This document shows, piece after piece, positions 57,057-64,000 of a stretch of DNA of 64,000 nucleotides; position 1 is the stretch's first letter; the number at the start of each line of letters is the position of its first letter. Made by a program: the position numbers and the translations under genes. Under the pieces are notes generated by a model. That model made no database searches. It saw nothing but the letters and a program-made list of their open reading frames with translations, and was not told where the DNA came from. Source of the DNA: an uncultured bacterium (GTDB taxonomy: Bacteria; Verrucomicrobiota; Lentisphaeria; Victivallales; UBA1829); assembly GCA_902774245.1 (NCBI GenBank), contig CACYHQ010000008.1, positions 92,117-156,116 on the forward strand, given 5' to 3'.

Positions 57057-57521
57057 ATGGGGATCAAGATCAGCAGCATCAAGGAAGCGGACGATCTCTT
57101 CAACCGGTTCGGCGTCATCCAGGCACGGATCACGAAAGAGAAAGCCAAGGTGAAAGACCGGATCGCGAAGATCAAGGCTGACGGCGAAGCGGCGATTGCC
57201 GCCGATGTGGCCGAAGCGAAGGCGCTGGAAGAGGCGCTGAAAGACTTCTGCGAAGACGAAGACAACCGCACCCTCTTCACGAATCCGCGCAAGCGCAAAT
57301 GCGAGCAGGGGACCTATGGCCTGCAGAGTTCGACGGAAGTGGCGACCGAGAAGGACTTCGACGCGGAAGCCGAAACGAAGCGCCTGGGCATCGAACTGTG
57401 CAAGCGCGTCATCAAGCCGGACCTGACTCTGGTCAAGGACGCTCTGCTCGCCGGAGAACACGTCCGCGGCGCGAAGCTTGTGCCGAAGGAAAGATTCAAA
57501 TACACTCTGAAAGAAGCCTGA
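57057..57521 (+). CDS. gam: Mu Gam-like host-nuclease inhibitor
   Basis: Gam of phage Mu binds DNA ends and protects them from exonucleases, like bacterial Ku. The 154-residue protein has the long antiparallel helix pair (SIKEADDLFNRFGVIQARI, KVKDRIAKIKADGEAAI), the KDFCEDEDNRTLF and GTYGLQSSTEV strand region, and a helical end, fitting the Gam_Mu family. AGGAGG precedes the start, which follows the previous stop by two bases. In Mu gam lies just after B; here it comes before the transposase. Confidence 0.8.
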   Translation: MGIKISSIKEADDLFNRFGVIQARITKEKAKVKDRIAKIKADGEAAIAADVAEAKALEEALKDFCEDEDNRTLFTNPRKRKCEQGTYGLQSSTEVATEKDFDAEAETKRLGIELCKRVIKPDLTLVKDALLAGEHVRGAKLVPKERFKYTLKEA

Positions 57522-57524
57522 TAG

Positions 57525-58862
57525 ATGGATTTTGACAAGATATTCAACGAAGGCCAGATCCCGGGGACTTTGGAAGAAAAGACGATTCTTCTGAAGCGGA
57601 TCGCCATCGTCGAACGCCGGGGGTCCGTGGTCTCCGCTCTCAATCTCGCGGCGGCCTATGAGGACGACTTCGACGGCGACGGCGTCCGGTGGCTCGATTG
57701 GGCCCGGGACATCGGCCTGGAAAAGGCGGAACTGTATCACCGCCTGGCAGTCGGCCGGATGCTGCTTGCCGTCCGCGGACAGAAAGTCCTGTTCCGCAAG
57801 ATGGCAGCCATGACGGTCGACCGTCTGCTTCCGCTGACCCGGCTCTTCAGGATCGGCGGCGCGGACAGCGTGATCGGATTCGTATCACAGCACCCGGAGA
57901 TCACGGAAATGGATCGCGAAGGCATTCGCGACGCGGTCATCGAGTGCATCTGCATCATGGAAGGCAAACCGGTCCCGGAGAAACGGGACCGGACGCCGTA
58001 TCTGACGGGCTGGGAAGGGATCCTCGACGTCGACAGCCCGGATGCAGCGGAGGCCGCCATCCGCAACGCGGTAACAAGTGAAAAGCGGGCGCAGCGCGCG
58101 AAAGAGATCGGAGCGAGCCTTCTTGACAGCTGGCTTGATTTCCGCATGTCCGGCACCAGTTTCGACAAGACAGAACTGGCCGACATGAAAGAGCTGCTGA
58201 CCGCCCAGATCGAAAAGATCGAGAAACTGATGAAAGGAGCAAACGATGTCACTGCAAGCAGTTCCAACGCCGGAACCGAGTGTGGTAACCACACTGCCGG
58301 ACGTGCTGCCGAAGCCGGAACCGAGTGTGGTAACAACACCGGAAGCCAGTGTGGTAACAACACAGAATTTGTGCAAACCGTTTATCACAACACTCGGAAA
58401 GAGTGTGGTAACCACACTGCAAAACGGAGTCCCGGTGCCAAATCAGAGTGTGGTAACAACACCGGATTTGTGCAAACCGATTATCACAAACCCGAAAGAA
58501 AGTGTGGTAACCACACTGATGCCCCCTACGATTTCGATGCCGTCTTCGGCATTGGAAGCGTCGCGGATGCCGGAATCTGTCCGGAGGACAGCGGAGGAGC
58601 GCCTTCTCTTCCTGGCGAAAGTCGACGAGATCAAGCGCGAGGAACCGAAACTGACGGATCCTCTGGCGGTGATCCAGGCGGCGATCCGGTGGAAGGAGTG
58701 CTTTCCGATCCTTCAGAGTTCCGGGCAGAGGGGGACGAGTCAGCTGACATACGAGAATTACCGCAACTGGAAACGCCGCGTCAGGGGTCTTCCGATGGAG
58801 GCGTGTCTGACGGCTCTGGCAGACCAGTACAAGCGGGGGTGGACAGACCCTCGTGCGGATAA
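57525..58862 (+). CDS. Early protein overlapping the transposase gene, DUF3102-like N-terminus
   Basis: The conserved-looking part is residues 1 to about 240, with WLDWARDIGLEKAELYHRLAVGRMLLA resembling DUF3102-type phage proteins that may bind DNA. From codon 241 on, the frame overlaps the transposase gene for 617 bases and becomes low-complexity (six CGN-H/N-T units, then Gly/Ser/Glu-rich). Changes among the repeat copies alter residues in this frame but not in the transposase frame, so the tail is probably passive read-through. The functional protein may be only the first 240 residues. Confidence 0.6.
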   Translation: MDFDKIFNEGQIPGTLEEKTILLKRIAIVERRGSVVSALNLAAAYEDDFDGDGVRWLDWARDIGLEKAELYHRLAVGRMLLAVRGQKVLFRKMAAMTVDRLLPLTRLFRIGGADSVIGFVSQHPEITEMDREGIRDAVIECICIMEGKPVPEKRDRTPYLTGWEGILDVDSPDAAEAAIRNAVTSEKRAQRAKEIGASLLDSWLDFRMSGTSFDKTELADMKELLTAQIEKIEKLMKGANDVTASSSNAGTECGNHTAGRAAEAGTECGNNTGSQCGNNTEFVQTVYHNTRKECGNHTAKRSPGAKSECGNNTGFVQTDYHKPERKCGNHTDAPYDFDAVFGIGSVADAGICPEDSGGAPSLPGESRRDQARGTETDGSSGGDPGGDPVEGVLSDPSEFRAEGDESADIRELPQLETPRQGSSDGGVSDGSGRPVQAGVDRPSCG

Positions 58863-60426
58863 ATACAACGAATTCTACACCCTTTTCAACCGCATCTGGC
58901 TCCACGCGAACCGCCAGAAGATAACCGAGTCCTACCGGAACACCCGGGACACGCTGCAGCGGGTCAATCCGACCGCGGCGATACCGAGCCTTCCGGCCGT
59001 CAGGTACTACATCAAGCACCTGCCGAAGGAAGTCATCATCCATGAATGCGAAGGCGAAGTCGCCTGGCGCAACCGCTGCTGCGACTACGCGGAGCGCGAC
59101 TGGTCGATGATCGATCCCGGATATCTGGTGGTCGGCGACAGCAGGCCCTTCGATACCTGGGTGAGAGTCAGGACATCGGACGGAGGATGGGCGGCAAAGC
59201 GCCCGGTGCTTTCCGGCCTGATGGACGCCCGCTCCTGGTATATGGTCTCCTGGATGATCACACTGGACAGCGTGAAGACGGACGACCAGATCAAACTGAT
59301 GGCGCAATACTGCTGCGCCACCGGAGGACACCCGCCCGTCGAGGCTTATTTCGACAACGGCAAAGATTATGTGGCGGCCGGTTACAGCACGCCGATGACG
59401 CTTGCCGGGCAGGATTACAGCATATTCGCGGCGCTCGGCATCAGGCTGACGCGCGCAAATCCTTATAACGGACGCGCGAAGACAATCGAAAGCAATTTCA
59501 AGAATGTCATGCAGCGCTTCGACAAGAAGTTCCCGGCATACCTCGGAAGCAATCCGATGGAGCGTCCCGATGCCGCGGACTACCATGAAAAACACCCGGA
59601 GGAACTCCCCGACCTGGGAACGTTCTGCCGGATCTTCGCCGATTGGCTCGGAGCCTATCAGAAGGATGCGAAGGAGGGAACCATTCACGAGGGACGCAGC
59701 CCGGAGGAAGTCTGGGCAGGACGCCATATGCAGAGCCGGAGACGGACCATGGATGAACTGAGGGAAGCGTTCATGCGTCCATACGGGATCAGAGAGATCG
59801 GCCGCGGTGGCAGGATCAGCGTCGAGGGAAAATACTATTTCACCGACAACGTGCGCTGGGGTGAGAAGGTGATCGTCAAGACGGATCCCTTCCACCAGGA
59901 CAGGATCGGAGTCTACGACCTGAACGGCGCGCGGATCGGAAACGGATATCTCCGCGAAGCGGTCGCGGCACTGGTCCACGGCGACGAATACGAGATCGCG
60001 AAACTCGAAGACCGCATGGCACGGCAGAAAGCCCAGGAGCGCGAAGTCAAGCGCCTGGCATTGGAGCTGAAAGGCGGTCAGCAGAACGCCTCACCTATCG
60101 AGGAAATGCTGACAGCCGGGACCGGAGTCCGTCTCATCAAGCGCGGCGAGATCCACACGGTCAAGGGAAAGAACCACACCTACAAACGCCTGGCTCCCGC
60201 CGATCCGGTCTTCCCCATCGGGGACGCCGCAGGCGACGAGGCACAGGCACCGGAAGAGAAGCCCGCGAAGTCGTCCAGGAAGACGGGCAACGCGAGCACG
60301 GTCGAAGCCTTCCTCGCGGAAGAAAACAACAAGACAGAGAAGCCGAAACGCGACCTTACAGGCGTGTATGAATTCCTCCATAACCAAAAACCCAAACAAG
60401 GAGACCAAGACTATGACAACTGGTAA
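58246..60426 (+). CDS. MuA-type DDE transposase
   Basis: The 726-residue protein carries the RNase H-fold catalytic triad Asp298 (LVVGDSRPFD), Asp370 (AYFDNGKDY) and Glu415 (NGRAKTIESNFK), then a beta-barrel domain (KYYFTDNVRWGEKVIVKTD) and a Lys-rich C-terminus, matching MuA layout. Residues 1-88 are six SVVTT units and spacers encoded by the palindrome array; an N-terminal DNA-binding region follows (about 100-250). AAAGGAG lies 6 bases before the ATG, supporting this start over a later one at 58519. The stop overlaps the MuB gene by 14 bases. Confidence 0.88.
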   Translation: MSLQAVPTPEPSVVTTLPDVLPKPEPSVVTTPEASVVTTQNLCKPFITTLGKSVVTTLQNGVPVPNQSVVTTPDLCKPIITNPKESVVTTLMPPTISMPSSALEASRMPESVRRTAEERLLFLAKVDEIKREEPKLTDPLAVIQAAIRWKECFPILQSSGQRGTSQLTYENYRNWKRRVRGLPMEACLTALADQYKRGWTDPRADKYNEFYTLFNRIWLHANRQKITESYRNTRDTLQRVNPTAAIPSLPAVRYYIKHLPKEVIIHECEGEVAWRNRCCDYAERDWSMIDPGYLVVGDSRPFDTWVRVRTSDGGWAAKRPVLSGLMDARSWYMVSWMITLDSVKTDDQIKLMAQYCCATGGHPPVEAYFDNGKDYVAAGYSTPMTLAGQDYSIFAALGIRLTRANPYNGRAKTIESNFKNVMQRFDKKFPAYLGSNPMERPDAADYHEKHPEELPDLGTFCRIFADWLGAYQKDAKEGTIHEGRSPEEVWAGRHMQSRRRTMDELREAFMRPYGIREIGRGGRISVEGKYYFTDNVRWGEKVIVKTDPFHQDRIGVYDLNGARIGNGYLREAVAALVHGDEYEIAKLEDRMARQKAQEREVKRLALELKGGQQNASPIEEMLTAGTGVRLIKRGEIHTVKGKNHTYKRLAPADPVFPIGDAAGDEAQAPEEKPAKSSRKTGNASTVEAFLAEENNKTEKPKRDLTGVYEFLHNQKPKQGDQDYDNW
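58280..58516. repeat. Array of six GTGTGGTAAC(C/A)ACAC palindromes within the transposase gene
   Basis: Copies start at 58280, 58325, 58349, 58403, 58448 and 58502. The copies at 58280, 58403 and 58502 are perfect palindromes (ACC); those at 58325, 58349 and 58448 carry ACA. Spacings 45, 24, 54, 45 and 54 include a duplicated 99-base unit. A second near-identical 23-base motif occurs at 58368-58390 and 58467-58489, each with TTTGTGCAAACC and TTATCACAA. Absent elsewhere in the window except for the partial copy at 60418. Confidence 0.92.
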
Positions 60427-61438
60427 CCACAACACAATCGCCACGACTTTCGCGGAGTTTCAGGCGGGCATGCAGCTCTACACCAAGCCCGCGGAAAGAG
60501 ATCTCGCCGAGTGGCTCTGGGGATTTTACGTCAACGTCCTCAACAAATCGGCCGCGGCCCTGAAAGCCGAAAGCGGCCTCAGCGCGGAAGAGATCAACGC
60601 GCTCTTCCGCACGGCGCTCGACGGGTTCAGCGAGAAGGACAGAGCGGACGTCTTCCGGGCTATCGCCGCCCTGCGCAGCCGCACGGCGCGAAACATCCCG
60701 CTGGTCCTGACGGCAGTGACCCGCCGCATCCTGGACACGCTCGACTATTGCCGGGATCACCAGACCATGACGTACATCTGCGGACCCACCGGACGAGGCA
60801 AGACCTACACCGCCGAGTTCTGGGCAGAGAAAAACAACCACGGCCGGACGCACCTCGTGCGCTGTCCGTCAAGCTGCTCCCGCGCCACGCTCGTCAAAGT
60901 GATCGCCGACTCCTTCGGGGTGTCGCGCACGGGCAGCGTCGCCGACCGCGAGCAGCTCCTTTTCCGTGCGGTCAACAAGAGGCACGTCCTCATCATCGAT
61001 GAAGCCGGACACCTGCTCAATCAGGCCGGATCGCGGTCTCCGATTGAATTCCTCCGGGACCTTCACGACATCACCGGATGCGGCGTCTGCATGATCTTCA
61101 CGGACGTGTATCTGCCGGAGTTCACCCAGGGGAAAAACAGGGATTACTTCGAACAGTTCATCGGCAGGATCGAGTATCCGCTGGAGATCCCGAAACTGGT
61201 CCGCAAGGACGAAATCCGCAGCATCGTCCGGGCATTCGTGCCGGAAGCCGACAAGGAGTTCCTCGATCTCGCCATGAGCGAAGCGCGCGGCCGCAAAGGA
61301 AAACTCCGGACGCTCTTCCGCGATCTGACGACCGCAAAGGGACTGGCCGAAAGCAAAGGGCAGGTCATGAACTATGACCACTTTGCCGACGCCGTCGCCT
61401 TCCGCGAAGAAAAGGGCGCATGGACGGAGGACTACTGA
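60413..61438 (+). CDS. MuB-type AAA+ ATPase (transposition target regulator)
   Basis: MuB/TniB-like ATPases bind target DNA and stimulate the transposase. The 341-residue protein has an N-terminal helical domain, Walker A GPTGRGKTYTA near residue 125, Walker B HVLIIDEAGHL, and a C-terminal helical domain. AAGGAG lies 9 bases before the ATG. The start overlaps the end of the transposase gene, consistent with coupled expression in fixed ratio. The stop overlaps the next start (TGATG). Confidence 0.88.
   Translation: MTTGNHNTIATTFAEFQAGMQLYTKPAERDLAEWLWGFYVNVLNKSAAALKAESGLSAEEINALFRTALDGFSEKDRADVFRAIAALRSRTARNIPLVLTAVTRRILDTLDYCRDHQTMTYICGPTGRGKTYTAEFWAEKNNHGRTHLVRCPSSCSRATLVKVIADSFGVSRTGSVADREQLLFRAVNKRHVLIIDEAGHLLNQAGSRSPIEFLRDLHDITGCGVCMIFTDVYLPEFTQGKNRDYFEQFIGRIEYPLEIPKLVRKDEIRSIVRAFVPEADKEFLDLAMSEARGRKGKLRTLFRDLTTAKGLAESKGQVMNYDHFADAVAFREEKGAWTEDY
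60418..60432. promoter_or_regulatory. Partial seventh copy of the palindrome at the MuA stop/MuB start
   Basis: TGGTAACCACA matches 11 of 15 positions of the array motif. It contains the transposase stop codon and codons 3-7 of the ATPase gene. Confidence 0.5.
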
Positions 61439-61833
61439 TGGATCTTAGAAAGACTGGCATCTATATTTCCGGGTCGATTTCGCACGACCCGGATTTCGTG
61501 AAGAAATTTGCCCTGGCAGAGCGTCTTATTCAGGAGACGCTCCCTGAGGCCTTTATCTTCAACCCGGCAGCGCATCAGGATCTTCCGGCCGATGGAAAGA
61601 CAGACGAGGAACTTTGGGCTGACTACCTTTGCCGGGATCTCGTCATGCTGAATACAATCGATGACAAATTCCGCATGAGGATCCTCTTCTCGCTTGGCGA
61701 TCATCGGACATCGAAAGGCTCCAGTCTGGAGCGCGCTTTTGCAAAACGGCTCGGCTTCCGCATCATGGAGATCCGGGAGTTCTTCCCGGATTGGGACACG
61801 CGGCTCGCCGAAGAACTCGGAGGCAAGGCATGA
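61438..61833 (+). CDS. DUF4406-like (nucleoside deoxyribosyltransferase-fold) protein
   Basis: The 131-residue protein starts GIYISGSIS and has FNPAAH, ELWADYLCRDLVMLNTID and a C-terminal GSSLERAFAKRLGF, the pattern of DUF4406 and related nucleoside 2-deoxyribosyltransferase-fold proteins. Members are common in phages; activity on nucleosides or NAD-like ligands is inferred from fold only. Its start overlaps the MuB stop, and its stop overlaps the next start. Confidence 0.7.
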   Translation: MDLRKTGIYISGSISHDPDFVKKFALAERLIQETLPEAFIFNPAAHQDLPADGKTDEELWADYLCRDLVMLNTIDDKFRMRILFSLGDHRTSKGSSLERAFAKRLGFRIMEIREFFPDWDTRLAEELGGKA

Positions 61834-62099
61834 AAAAGGCAGACTTTCAAGACGGCGCAACCGGCTTCATCGTCCGCGCAGATCACAATACCGACGCCAC
61901 GCCGGTCAACATCCGAATCATCAAGGTCCGGCTCAGCAAATATTTCCACGGCAAAAAGACCCTTGTCTTCGATGCAAAAAGCCATCCCTACGAGGTCGAA
62001 CCGAAGGACGTGTTTTATACCCAATGGGGTGCCAGGAAAAAGATCCTCAGCTTCCTTTCAAAGCAGCATCAGAAAATCATGAAGGGGGTGGTCGCATGA
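61830..62099 (+). CDS. Small basic early protein
   Basis: The 89-residue protein is basic and beta-rich, without a recognised motif (GATGFIVRADHNTDATPVNIR). It overlaps the preceding and following genes by four bases each (ATGA), so it is part of the coupled early operon. Function unknown. Confidence 0.6.
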   Translation: MKKADFQDGATGFIVRADHNTDATPVNIRIIKVRLSKYFHGKKTLVFDAKSHPYEVEPKDVFYTQWGARKKILSFLSKQHQKIMKGVVA

Positions 62100-62662
62100 T
62101 TATCACCTTTGTGCGCGGTTTGCCGGGCAGCGGCAAGAGCACGTTTGCCCGGTCGATCATGGAAAAGACCGGCGCGATCCTGATCGAGCCGGACATGTTT
62201 CTTATAAACAATTACGAGTACAGATATACCCCTGACCGTTGGGTGCAGGCGAAGATCCTCGCTCAAAGAATCGTGGAAGGAATCGCCCAGCGACAGCAGG
62301 CGGATATCATCTATGCCGACGTGCTGCCGAGGATCAATGACGTCGACTCCATCGTCAGAGACCTGCAATGGTATGGCGTCAAGGCAAAATACTTCGTCTG
62401 GGAGATGCCGCGCATCACACGGGAAGAAAGCATCGCGCGTAACCGGCACAATGTCCGCCCGGAAGACATCGATCAGATGATCAGGGATTGGGAACCTTAT
62501 CCCGGAGCAATCCACACTTCGGCAAAAGACCTGATGGAGGAAAGCATCCGGGAATTCGCGCCGGAAACTTTCATCCCCGTGACGGAAAAGAGCCTGAATA
62601 CGAGATTCCTTGAGTGCTTTGCACACGTCTGTCTCGACCAGGGAAAAGGAGCGCAATCATGA
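62096..62662 (+). CDS. P-loop kinase (AAA_33/zeta-toxin-like fold)
   Basis: The 188-residue protein has Walker A RGLPGSGKSTFA at 7-18, an Asp in EPDMFL where small-molecule and polynucleotide kinases of this fold bind substrate, IIYADVLPRI, and a basic lid region with ESIARNRHN. It is close in layout to polynucleotide-kinase-like and zeta-toxin-like phage proteins. The substrate is unknown. It is coupled to its neighbours by ATGA overlaps; adjacent to the DUF4406-like gene, it may act in nucleotide or RNA-end metabolism. Confidence 0.75.
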   Translation: MIITFVRGLPGSGKSTFARSIMEKTGAILIEPDMFLINNYEYRYTPDRWVQAKILAQRIVEGIAQRQQADIIYADVLPRINDVDSIVRDLQWYGVKAKYFVWEMPRITREESIARNRHNVRPEDIDQMIRDWEPYPGAIHTSAKDLMEESIREFAPETFIPVTEKSLNTRFLECFAHVCLDQGKGAQS

Positions 62663-63117
62663 AAGCGACCAGGAGCTACGGGCGCATTCACATCCTGAAA
62701 AAAGAGGCCGGTCTGACCGTTGAGGAATACCGGTCTTTTTTGGCGAATTTCGGCGTCAAGTCGTCGACCGAGTTGTCCGAGGACGACTATCGGCAGGCCT
62801 GCGCGACGCTGGAAGGGATGGTCAAGGACGCGAAGGCGCGCGAGTATCGGAAGCGCGACGAAGGCCGGGAGAAGAGCCGCCAGGAGCGCTATTTCTGGGC
62901 GCTGTGGTACGAATTGAAGACCTACCTGCTGCCGGGCGACCGGACAGCCGAGTATCTGGCCGGTTTCGCCGGTCGAGTTCTCCGGCGCTACATCGGCCTG
63001 GAGCAGGGTCATTTCGATTTCGAAAACCTCGACGGCAGCGAGAAACACAAGCTGATCGATGCTCTGAAATCCCGCGTGAACCATGAGAAAGAAAACCTGG
63101 CAGAAGTGCCATTTTGA
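62659..63117 (+). CDS. gemA: GemA-like regulatory protein (DUF1018)
   Basis: The 152-residue protein begins with the GemA signature (IHILKKEAGLTVEEYRSFL, then a short helical hairpin) and has a C-terminal helical part with WYELKTYLL and FDFENLDGSEKHKLIDALKS. In Mu, GemA lies in the semi-essential early region and affects host gene expression and DNA topology. Position and sequence both support the Mu-type origin of this operon. Start overlaps the kinase stop (ATGA). Confidence 0.85.
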   Translation: MKATRSYGRIHILKKEAGLTVEEYRSFLANFGVKSSTELSEDDYRQACATLEGMVKDAKAREYRKRDEGREKSRQERYFWALWYELKTYLLPGDRTAEYLAGFAGRVLRRYIGLEQGHFDFENLDGSEKHKLIDALKSRVNHEKENLAEVPF

Positions 63118-63132
63118 GGAGGAAAACACATC

Positions 63133-63222
63133 ATGTTTGTTTTGGCAGCCATCAATGTCGCGGTCGGGATTGTCATCGTTTTGCTTGTCGTCGATCTCAT
63201 CAGAAACGGGGTGGGAAAATGA
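63133..63222 (+). CDS. 29-residue membrane peptide
   Basis: The peptide is one hydrophobic helix (AAINVAVGIVIVLLVVDLI) with a short basic tail. GAGGAGG precedes the ATG by about 11 bases, and its stop overlaps the next start (ATGA), both of which support translation. It is too short for most gene finders. Confidence 0.55.
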   Translation: MFVLAAINVAVGIVIVLLVVDLIRNGVGK

Positions 63223-63611
63223 AGAAAAAGCAGAATGCGCCGGACACGGAGATCCTCGTGGTGGACTACAAAGAAGCATCTCAGATCATCCATGAGGAGC
63301 TTGACGAGTGTGCCGACCGGCATGCCGTTTTCCGCGTGATCCAAAAGCTGACTGCCCGGTCTTTTTATGCTGCGCCGCAACATCCGGAGCCGGAAACAAA
63401 GGATCGTTTCGGCAAGCAGAAAACCCCGGAAAAGCCCAAGCGCTACATCATCACAAACGGCAGGATCAACGTCAGAGCCGATGACGGCTACGACTACATC
63501 AGGCTTCCCTGCTCCACGCGGATCCGGCCGCTTCCGGGCAATCTCGTAGAGCTGATTGATGGATGCGGCCGCGTGATCGATATCGTCAATGAAAACGACG
63601 TCTTCCTCTAA
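63219..63611 (+). CDS. Hypothetical early protein
   Basis: The 130-residue protein has a charged N-terminus, a helical middle (EASQIIHEELDECADRHAVF) and a beta-rich end (RINVRADDGYDYIRLPC, VELIDGCGRVIDI). I do not recognise it. It is the last gene before a strong terminator, so it probably closes the early operon. Confidence 0.6.
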   Translation: MKKKQNAPDTEILVVDYKEASQIIHEELDECADRHAVFRVIQKLTARSFYAAPQHPEPETKDRFGKQKTPEKPKRYIITNGRINVRADDGYDYIRLPCSTRIRPLPGNLVELIDGCGRVIDIVNENDVFL

Positions 63612-63618
63612 AAGGACG

Positions 63619-63652
63619 ATGAAAAGGGAAGGATCATGAAAAGGGAAGGACC
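63619..63652 (+). repeat. 17-bp tandem repeat, each copy starting ATGAAAAGGGAAGGA
   Basis: Copies at 63619-63635 and 63636-63652 differ at one base. Each contains an ATG directly after an AAGG-type run. It abuts the terminator. Confidence 0.75.
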
Positions 63653-63683
63653 CCGCAGGCTTCGGCTTGCGGGTATTTTTTTT
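63652..63683 (+). terminator. Strong rho-independent terminator ending the early operon
   Basis: CCCGCAGGC (63652-63660), loop TTCG, GCTTGCGGG (63665-63673): a 9-bp stem with one G-U pair, followed by TA and eight T. A second T8 run follows at 63687-63694. Confidence 0.9.
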
Positions 63684-63697
63684 GGCTTTTTTTTCGG

Positions 63698-64000
63698 TGG
63701 GAGAACGACGAGGAGGAGAAAGCACGAGCTGCCCTGAAACGAGCTCTGACCACCGGAAAGAACAAGGTGGAAATCCTCTGCGACGGCTACGAAGCAGCCC
63801 GAAAGCAGCTGTACGAACACTTCAGGAAGATCGCGAGCTTGGATACCGAACTTCTCGCCTCAATCGGCGTCCATAAGGACAACGTCAAGGAAGCCTTGAA
63901 GAAGAGGTACAAGGGCCTGAAGAATCTTTACTGGCAGGCAGCTTTCGACTGCCTGGATGAAATCACTTCGCGTCTGACCTCGGAATCCCGCAACAAGATC
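63698..64000 (+). CDS. Open frame running off the window, no start codon visible
   Basis: From 63698 the frame encodes about 101 residues of coding-like sequence (WENDEEEKARAALKRAL, a helical middle, then KNLYWQAAFDCLDEITSRL). The frame opens at 63623 but has no ATG, GTG or TTG until GTG at 63758. The gene may start at that GTG, be 5'-truncated, or be joined to an upstream ATG by slippage on the T8 runs. The end slightly recalls DUF4942-type phage proteins. The 3' end is outside the window. Confidence 0.45.

Larger units (their letters stand above)
51511..64000. mobile_element. Integrated phage-like element with Mu-type early region (left part; right end outside)
   Basis: The left border is the tRNA-Ala 3' fragment. 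The element then carries a Schlafen-type ATPase and a tyrosine recombinase on the minus strand, and a long plus-strand early operon with Gam, MuA-type transposase, MuB-type ATPase and GemA homologues. No structural genes are reached before the window ends. Because the fragment's CCA side faces the host and its anticodon side faces the element, the intact tRNA-Ala should be at the right end. Confidence 0.65.

Noticed and set aside
58519..58540. Alternative transposase start after the palindrome array
   Set aside because: No good ribosome site precedes this ATG, while AAAGGAG precedes the ATG at 58246, and the repeat variation is silent in the 58246 frame.

Overview
The window is about 64 kb of GC-rich DNA from a Gram-negative heterotroph. 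A PVC-group bacterium, perhaps Lentisphaerota/Victivallales, fits the gene content: a MurB-Ddl fusion, a lipidated GH35 beta-galactosidase, a GH43-like secreted protein, Lnt, and several small lipoproteins. That placement is inference from gene content, because there is no rRNA here. A recurrent promoter form, TTGAAA or TTGCAA, 16-17 bases, then TATATT, TATAAT or TACATT, precedes many housekeeping genes.

Layout of the core (1-48.7 kb). 1-423 is the start of a secreted GH43-like protein. 833-6712 is a DeoR regulator followed by a 2-oxoacid dehydrogenase operon (E2, E3, fused E1 alpha-beta); the E2 has Arg in place of its catalytic His. Next come serA-folK, two membrane proteins (one with ten consecutive His), the GH35 enzyme and an orphan DNA methyltransferase. 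The minus-strand operon nadB-pcnB-secreted protein-phosphoesterase follows, then lnt, then operons for lipoprotein/M42 peptidase/holA/HAD and nitroreductase/unknown/tsaB/GHL10. A YgjP-type peptidase leads into gltA-lipoprotein-hisI-murB::ddl. The citrate synthase gene gltA is broken by a perfect 23-bp tandem duplication. clpB-grpE-dnaJ-smpB, dusB-KAS and dnaE with a secreted companion complete the core, and a tRNA-Lys(UUU) gene closes it.

The accessory zone begins just after the tRNA. An ISL3-family element survives only as a left end with a duplicated terminus and a truncated transposase, fused to a truncated minus-strand gene cluster. A WYL-domain regulator follows. At 51511-51555 lies the 3' half of a tRNA-Ala(CGC), in the orientation expected for the left attachment site of an element integrated to its right. 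That element runs off the window end. It carries a Schlafen/AlbA-type ATPase with a 33-bp coding repeat, a tyrosine recombinase, and a divergent early operon: HTH proteins, Mu Gam, MuA-type DDE transposase, MuB-type ATPase, a DUF4406-like protein, a P-loop kinase, GemA and small ORFs. It therefore combines tRNA-targeted tyrosine recombination with a Mu-type transposition module.

The most unusual signal is in the first 270 bases of the transposase gene: six copies of the palindrome GTGTGGTAAC(C/A)ACAC with spacings of 45, 24, 54, 45 and 54 bases, and a seventh partial copy across the transposase stop/MuB start. Differences between copies are silent in the transposase frame, so this looks like a coding-embedded binding-site array (enhancer, operator or partition-like site).
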